Shown here piece by piece: positions 15,091 to 17,542 of a stretch of 17,542 bases of DNA. The position numbers and the translations under genes are program-made. A model generated the notes under the pieces. That model was not told where the DNA came from. It saw only the letters and a list, made by a program, of their open reading frames with translations, and did no database searches. The stretch is from Stenotrophomonas_A sp035539015 (GTDB lineage: Bacteria; Pseudomonadota; Gammaproteobacteria; Xanthomonadales; Xanthomonadaceae), in the NCBI GenBank assembly GCA_035539015.1, contig DATLJF010000295.1, positions 1-17,542 on the forward strand, in the 5' to 3' direction. The stretch's first letter is position 1. Each line of letters starts with the position of its first letter.

Positions 15091-15096
15091 ATTCTA
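15091..15096 (-). promoter_or_regulatory. Candidate gapA -10 box
   Basis: TAGAAT on the minus strand matches TATAAT in five of six positions and lies about 50 bases before the gap start. No good -35 is visible at 16-18 bases, where the sequence is very GC-rich. The FNR-type site at 15161-15174 would be centred about 83 bases upstream of the inferred start of transcription. Confidence 0.35.
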
Positions 15097-15160
15097 GCAG
15101 GGACCGCCGCGGGCCCCTGCCAGGCCCGCGAGTGCCCGCGGGCAGGGTGCGGGGAGCGAT

Positions 15161-15174
15161 TTGATCGCAATCAA
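15161..15174. promoter_or_regulatory. FNR/Anr-type binding site in the gapA-ompW intergenic region
   Basis: TTGATCGCAATCAA is an exact match to the FNR/Anr consensus TTGAT-N4-ATCAA. It lies 60 bases upstream of the ompW start codon. If it acted as a class II site centred at -41.5, ompW transcription would begin near 15209, with the weak -10-like GAAACT at 15197-15202. FNR control of ompW is established in enteric bacteria, which supports function here. Confidence 0.75.
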
Positions 15175-15234
15175 GGCGCCGCCCGGCGGGCCTGCCGAAA
15201 CTGTGCCCAGTCCCAACCACCCACTGGAAAGACA

Positions 15235-15861
15235 ATGCGCAACAAACTGTTCCTGTGCTGTGCCCTGGCCGCGGCGGCGGGCGCCGCGACCGCTCCCGCG
15301 TTCGCCCAGTCCAAGGGCGATTGGACCCTGGGCGCAGGCGTCCACCAGGTCAACCCGAAGTCGGACAACGGCAAGCTGGCCGGCGGCACCCTGGCGGTGA
15401 ACGTGGACAGCGACATCAAGCCGACCGTCACCGGCGAGTATTTCATTGCCGACAATCTCGGCATCGAGGTGCTGGCGGCGCTGCCTTTCAAGCACGACAT
15501 CAATATTGCCGGGCTCGGCCGGGTGGGATCGACCAAGCAGCTGCCACCGGTGGTGTCGATCCAGTACCACTTCAATGGCCAGGGCAAGGTGTCGCCCTTC
15601 GTCGGTGCCGGCGTCAATTACACGATGTTCTTCAGCGAGGACACGCGCGGCGCCCTGCAAGGCAGCAAGCTCAAGTTGGGCGACTCCTGGGGCTTGGCGG
15701 CGCATGCGGGCGTGGATTTCGCCGTGGCCAAGAACGGTTCACTGCGGGTGGACGCGCGCTGGATCGATATCGATAGCGACGTGAAACTGAACGGCCAGAA
15801 GATCGGCAGGGTCAACATCGATCCGTGGGTGTACGGCGTGGCTTACGTGCACCGGTTCTAA
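15235..15861 (+). CDS. ompW: OmpW-family outer-membrane beta-barrel protein
   Basis: The 208-residue precursor has a signal peptide (MRNKLFLCCALAAAAG...) with an AFA-Q cleavage site after residue 24. The mature part begins GDWTLGAGVHQVNPKSDNG and alternates polar and hydrophobic residues as expected for the eight-stranded OmpW barrel. Family stretches are seen at TVTGEYFIADNLGIEVLAALPF, PPVVSIQYHF, SPFVGAGVNYTMFF, SWGLAAHAGVDF and the C-terminal IDPWVYGVAYVHRF, which ends in Phe as outer-membrane proteins do. Length agrees with E. coli OmpW (212). These proteins form narrow hydrophobic channels for small molecules and respond to stress and oxygen. The ATG at 15235 has GGAAAG closely upstream. 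The gene is probably a single transcript: a clear terminator follows, and an FNR-type site precedes it. Confidence 0.93.
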   Translation: MRNKLFLCCALAAAAGAATAPAFAQSKGDWTLGAGVHQVNPKSDNGKLAGGTLAVNVDSDIKPTVTGEYFIADNLGIEVLAALPFKHDINIAGLGRVGSTKQLPPVVSIQYHFNGQGKVSPFVGAGVNYTMFFSEDTRGALQGSKLKLGDSWGLAAHAGVDFAVAKNGSLRVDARWIDIDSDVKLNGQKIGRVNIDPWVYGVAYVHRF

Positions 15862-15886
15862 CCGGGACGATGCGCCAGGTGTGGGG

Positions 15887-15920
15887 GCTGCGACGTCAGG
15901 GAGTGATGCCGCAGCTTTTT
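15887..15920 (+). terminator. Intrinsic terminator of ompW
   Basis: GCTGCGACGTCA (15887-15898) pairs with TGATGCCGCAGC (15904-15915) around a GGGAG loop, with one mismatch and one G-T pair, and is followed by five T residues (15916-15920). It begins 26 bases after the ompW stop and separates ompW from the nuclease gene. Confidence 0.8.
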
Positions 15921-15973
15921 CCTGGTCGCCAACGATCACCACGTTCGGCACATAGCCGGTGAGATGCGCCCCG

Positions 15974-15979
15974 ATACAA
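15974..15979 (+). promoter_or_regulatory. Candidate -10 box very close to the nuclease start codon
   Basis: TACAAT matches TATAAT in five of six positions and ends seven bases before the nuclease ATG. With normal spacing, transcription would start at or within a base of the A of the start codon, giving a leaderless mRNA. The absence of any Shine-Dalgarno upstream of that ATG agrees with this. No convincing -35 was found. Confidence 0.4.
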
Positions 15980-15986
15980 TCGCGCG

Positions 15987-16802
15987 ATGATCTCATTGCG
16001 CCCCCTCCTCCCCGCCGCCTTCCTTCTTCTCGCCTTGCTCCACAGCTCACAGGCCCATGCCTGGGGTGGCCAGGGCCATCGCCTGGTCGCGCGCATCGCC
16101 GATACCCAGCTCACCCCGCAAGCCAGGCAACAGGTCGCCGAACTGCTCGCCGGCGAAGCCGACCCCACCCTCAGCGGCGTTGCGTCGTGGGCCGACCAGT
16201 TGCGCGAGCATGATCCGGATCTCGGCAAGAAGAGTTCCAAGTGGCATTACGTCAACCTCGGCGAGAACGACTGCGGCTATTCCCCGCCGCGCGATTGCCC
16301 GAATGGTGATTGCGTGATCGAGGCACTGAAGCAACAGACCGCCCTGCTCGCCGATCGCAGCCAGCCGCTGGAAGCGCGCCGGCAGGCGTTGAAATTCGTG
16401 GTCCATTTCGTCGGCGACATCCACCAGCCCATGCACGCCGGTTACGCGCACGACAAGGGCGGCAACGATTTCCAGCTGCAGTTCAACGGCAAGGGCACCA
16501 ACCTGCACTCCCTGTGGGACAGCGGCATGATCTACGACCGCCACCTGGACGATGACGCCTATCTGGCGCAGCTGCTGGCACTGCCGGGAACCGCTGCGGC
16601 CAGGCCAGTGCTGCCGCCCGACGCCGAGGGCTGGGCGCAGGCGTCGTGCCGTATCGCGGTGGCGCCGGGCGTGTACCCGGACAAGCATGTATTGCCGCAG
16701 GGCTACGTGGCGCAATATCGTCCGCTTGCCGAAGCCCAACTGCGCCTGGCCGGCGATCGCCTCGCGGCGATCCTCAACACGGCGCTGACCGGTCCCAGAT
16801 GA
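15987..16802 (+). CDS. S1/P1-family zinc-dependent nuclease, exported
   Basis: The 271-residue precursor has a signal peptide ending HSSQAHA, so the mature protein begins at Trp26, as this family requires: its N-terminal Trp binds zinc through its amino group and carbonyl. The other ligands of the tri-zinc cluster, matched to P1 nuclease spacing, are His31, Asp70 (ASWAD), His87 (KWHYVNL), His140, Asp144 and His150 (HFVGDIHQPMH), His174 and Asp178 (NLHSLWD). Cysteines at 96, 104 and 109 may give a disulfide. Such enzymes cut single-stranded DNA and RNA and act as 3'-nucleotidases in the periplasm or outside; a Stenotrophomonas homologue (SmNuc1) is characterised. The role is probably phosphate or nucleoside scavenging. 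No other start fits the signal peptide. A metallo-hydrolase gene follows after 19 bases, perhaps in the same transcript. Confidence 0.94.
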   Translation: MISLRPLLPAAFLLLALLHSSQAHAWGGQGHRLVARIADTQLTPQARQQVAELLAGEADPTLSGVASWADQLREHDPDLGKKSSKWHYVNLGENDCGYSPPRDCPNGDCVIEALKQQTALLADRSQPLEARRQALKFVVHFVGDIHQPMHAGYAHDKGGNDFQLQFNGKGTNLHSLWDSGMIYDRHLDDDAYLAQLLALPGTAAARPVLPPDAEGWAQASCRIAVAPGVYPDKHVLPQGYVAQYRPLAEAQLRLAGDRLAAILNTALTGPR

Positions 16803-16821
16803 CGAATTCCCGGAGGTAGCC

Positions 16822-17542
16822 ATGCATCTCGACGTCCTGCCGTTCCTGCATGCCTCCAGCAACACCTTCAGTTACCTCGTCGCCGATCCGCATAGCGGGC
16901 AGGCGGCGGTCATCGACCCGGCGCTGGATTTTGATCCGCACACCGGCCAGGTCGGCACGGCGCCGGCGCAGGCCCTGGTCGATGCCGCCGCTGCGCGCGG
17001 CTGGACCGTGCACTGGCTGCTGGAGACACACGCGCACGCCGACCATGTCTCGGCCGCACAGTGGCTACGCCGGGCCTGGCCGCAGGCACGCCTGGGCATC
17101 GGCGCCGGCATCGTGGAGGTCCAGCGTGCTTTCGCCGGACAGTTTCGGCTGCCGGCCGATTACCGCGACGACGGCTCGCAGTTCGACCACCTGTTTGCCG
17201 ACGGCGAGCGATTCATGCTCGGCGAGGTGCCGGTCGAGGTCATCGCCGTGCCCGGCCATACCAGCGACAGCGTCGCCTACCTGATTGGCGATGCACTATT
17301 CCCGGGCGATTCGATCTTCATGCCCGATGGCGGCACCGCGCGCTGTGACTTTCCCGGCGGCGATGCGGCGCAGTTGTATCGTTCGATCCAACGGCTATTC
17401 GCCCTGCCCGACCAGACCCGGGTGTTCGTTTGCCATGACTACGGGCCCGGTGGCCGCCCGCTGGCCCACGTCAGCACCATTGCCGAGCAACGGCAGGCCA
17501 ATGTGCATGTCCAGCAGGGCGTGCAGGAAGCCGAATTCGTCG
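16822..17542 (+). CDS. MBL-fold metallo-hydrolase, persulfide dioxygenase (ETHE1/Blh)-like, C-terminus outside the window
   Basis: The start at 16822 has an ideal GGAGGT five bases upstream, and 240 residues are visible before the window ends. The metallo-beta-lactamase fold is clear: SNTFSYLV near the start, THAHADH (69-75) with ligands His70, His72, Asp74 and His75, VPGHTSDS with His146, GDSIF with Asp163, and VCHDYG with His205. The THxHADH form and the GGTARCDF segment (170-177), corresponding to GCGRTDF in ETHE1, place it with persulfide dioxygenases and the Blh proteins of BigR-type operons rather than glyoxalase II or beta-lactamases. These enzymes use one iron to oxidise glutathione persulfide to sulfite. 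A rhodanese or BigR repressor is not seen in the visible part. Downstream context is lacking, so the sulfur role is inferred from motifs. Confidence 0.85.
   Translation, partial: MHLDVLPFLHASSNTFSYLVADPHSGQAAVIDPALDFDPHTGQVGTAPAQALVDAAAARGWTVHWLLETHAHADHVSAAQWLRRAWPQARLGIGAGIVEVQRAFAGQFRLPADYRDDGSQFDHLFADGERFMLGEVPVEVIAVPGHTSDSVAYLIGDALFPGDSIFMPDGGTARCDFPGGDAAQLYRSIQRLFALPDQTRVFVCHDYGPGGRPLAHVSTIAEQRQANVHVQQGVQEAEFV

Noticed and set aside
14503..15234. A 244-codon N-terminal extension of the OmpW frame.
   Set aside because: It would be antisense to gapA and would hide the clear signal peptide that starts at 15235.
1..17542. A defence island, prophage, integron or CRISPR array.
   Set aside because: All confident genes are metabolic, envelope or sensory; no integrase, transposase, nuclease-helicase set, or regular spaced repeats were found.

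Overview
The window is high-GC proteobacterial DNA. Gene content and protein style (a long TonB-dependent receptor with a Xanthomonas-type plug, a metazoan-like class I fructose-bisphosphate aldolase, an exported S1/P1 nuclease and a family-style intergenic palindromic repeat) point to the Xanthomonadaceae (Lysobacterales). The genus cannot be fixed from the sequence alone. It reads as ordinary chromosome built around central carbon metabolism. No tRNA, rRNA, CRISPR array, transposase or phage gene was seen.

Left part (1-3770): a TonB-dependent receptor on the minus strand, whose C-terminus lies outside the window, is divergent from a macro-domain ADP-ribose hydrolase. The 274-base gap between them is AT-rich and holds a candidate promoter with an inverted repeat across its -10 region. 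A strong bidirectional terminator at 3740-3768 separates the macro gene from the convergent cluster that follows.

Centre (3791-12513, all minus strand; transcription order right to left): a DUF2339 multi-spanning membrane protein, a DUF3999 exported protein (4-base ATGA overlap), phosphoglycerate kinase, a HAD phosphatase (4-base GTGA overlap), pyruvate kinase, and class I fructose-bisphosphate aldolase. Three glycolytic enzymes thus lie in one run, with a phosphatase that may repair the toxic side products of glycolysis between pgk and pyk. The pyk and fba upstream gaps each carry their own inverted repeats or promoter elements, so internal promoters are likely.

Right part (12721-17542): a soluble chemoreceptor-like protein with the signalling tip at its N-terminus and a Cache-like sensor at its C-terminus (plus strand); a 130-bp palindromic repeat; gapA (minus strand) with a strong terminator; a divergent ompW with its own terminator; an S1/P1 nuclease with a perfect zinc-ligand set; and a metallo-beta-lactamase-fold persulfide-dioxygenase-like protein that runs off the end. 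The gapA-ompW gap holds an exact FNR/Anr-type site, TTGAT-N4-ATCAA, which suggests oxygen control of ompW and possibly gapA.

Nothing here is an obvious new defence or mobile system. The best leads are the reversed-architecture chemoreceptor, the DUF2339/DUF3999 membrane pair, the phosphatase inside the glycolytic run, and the FNR box.
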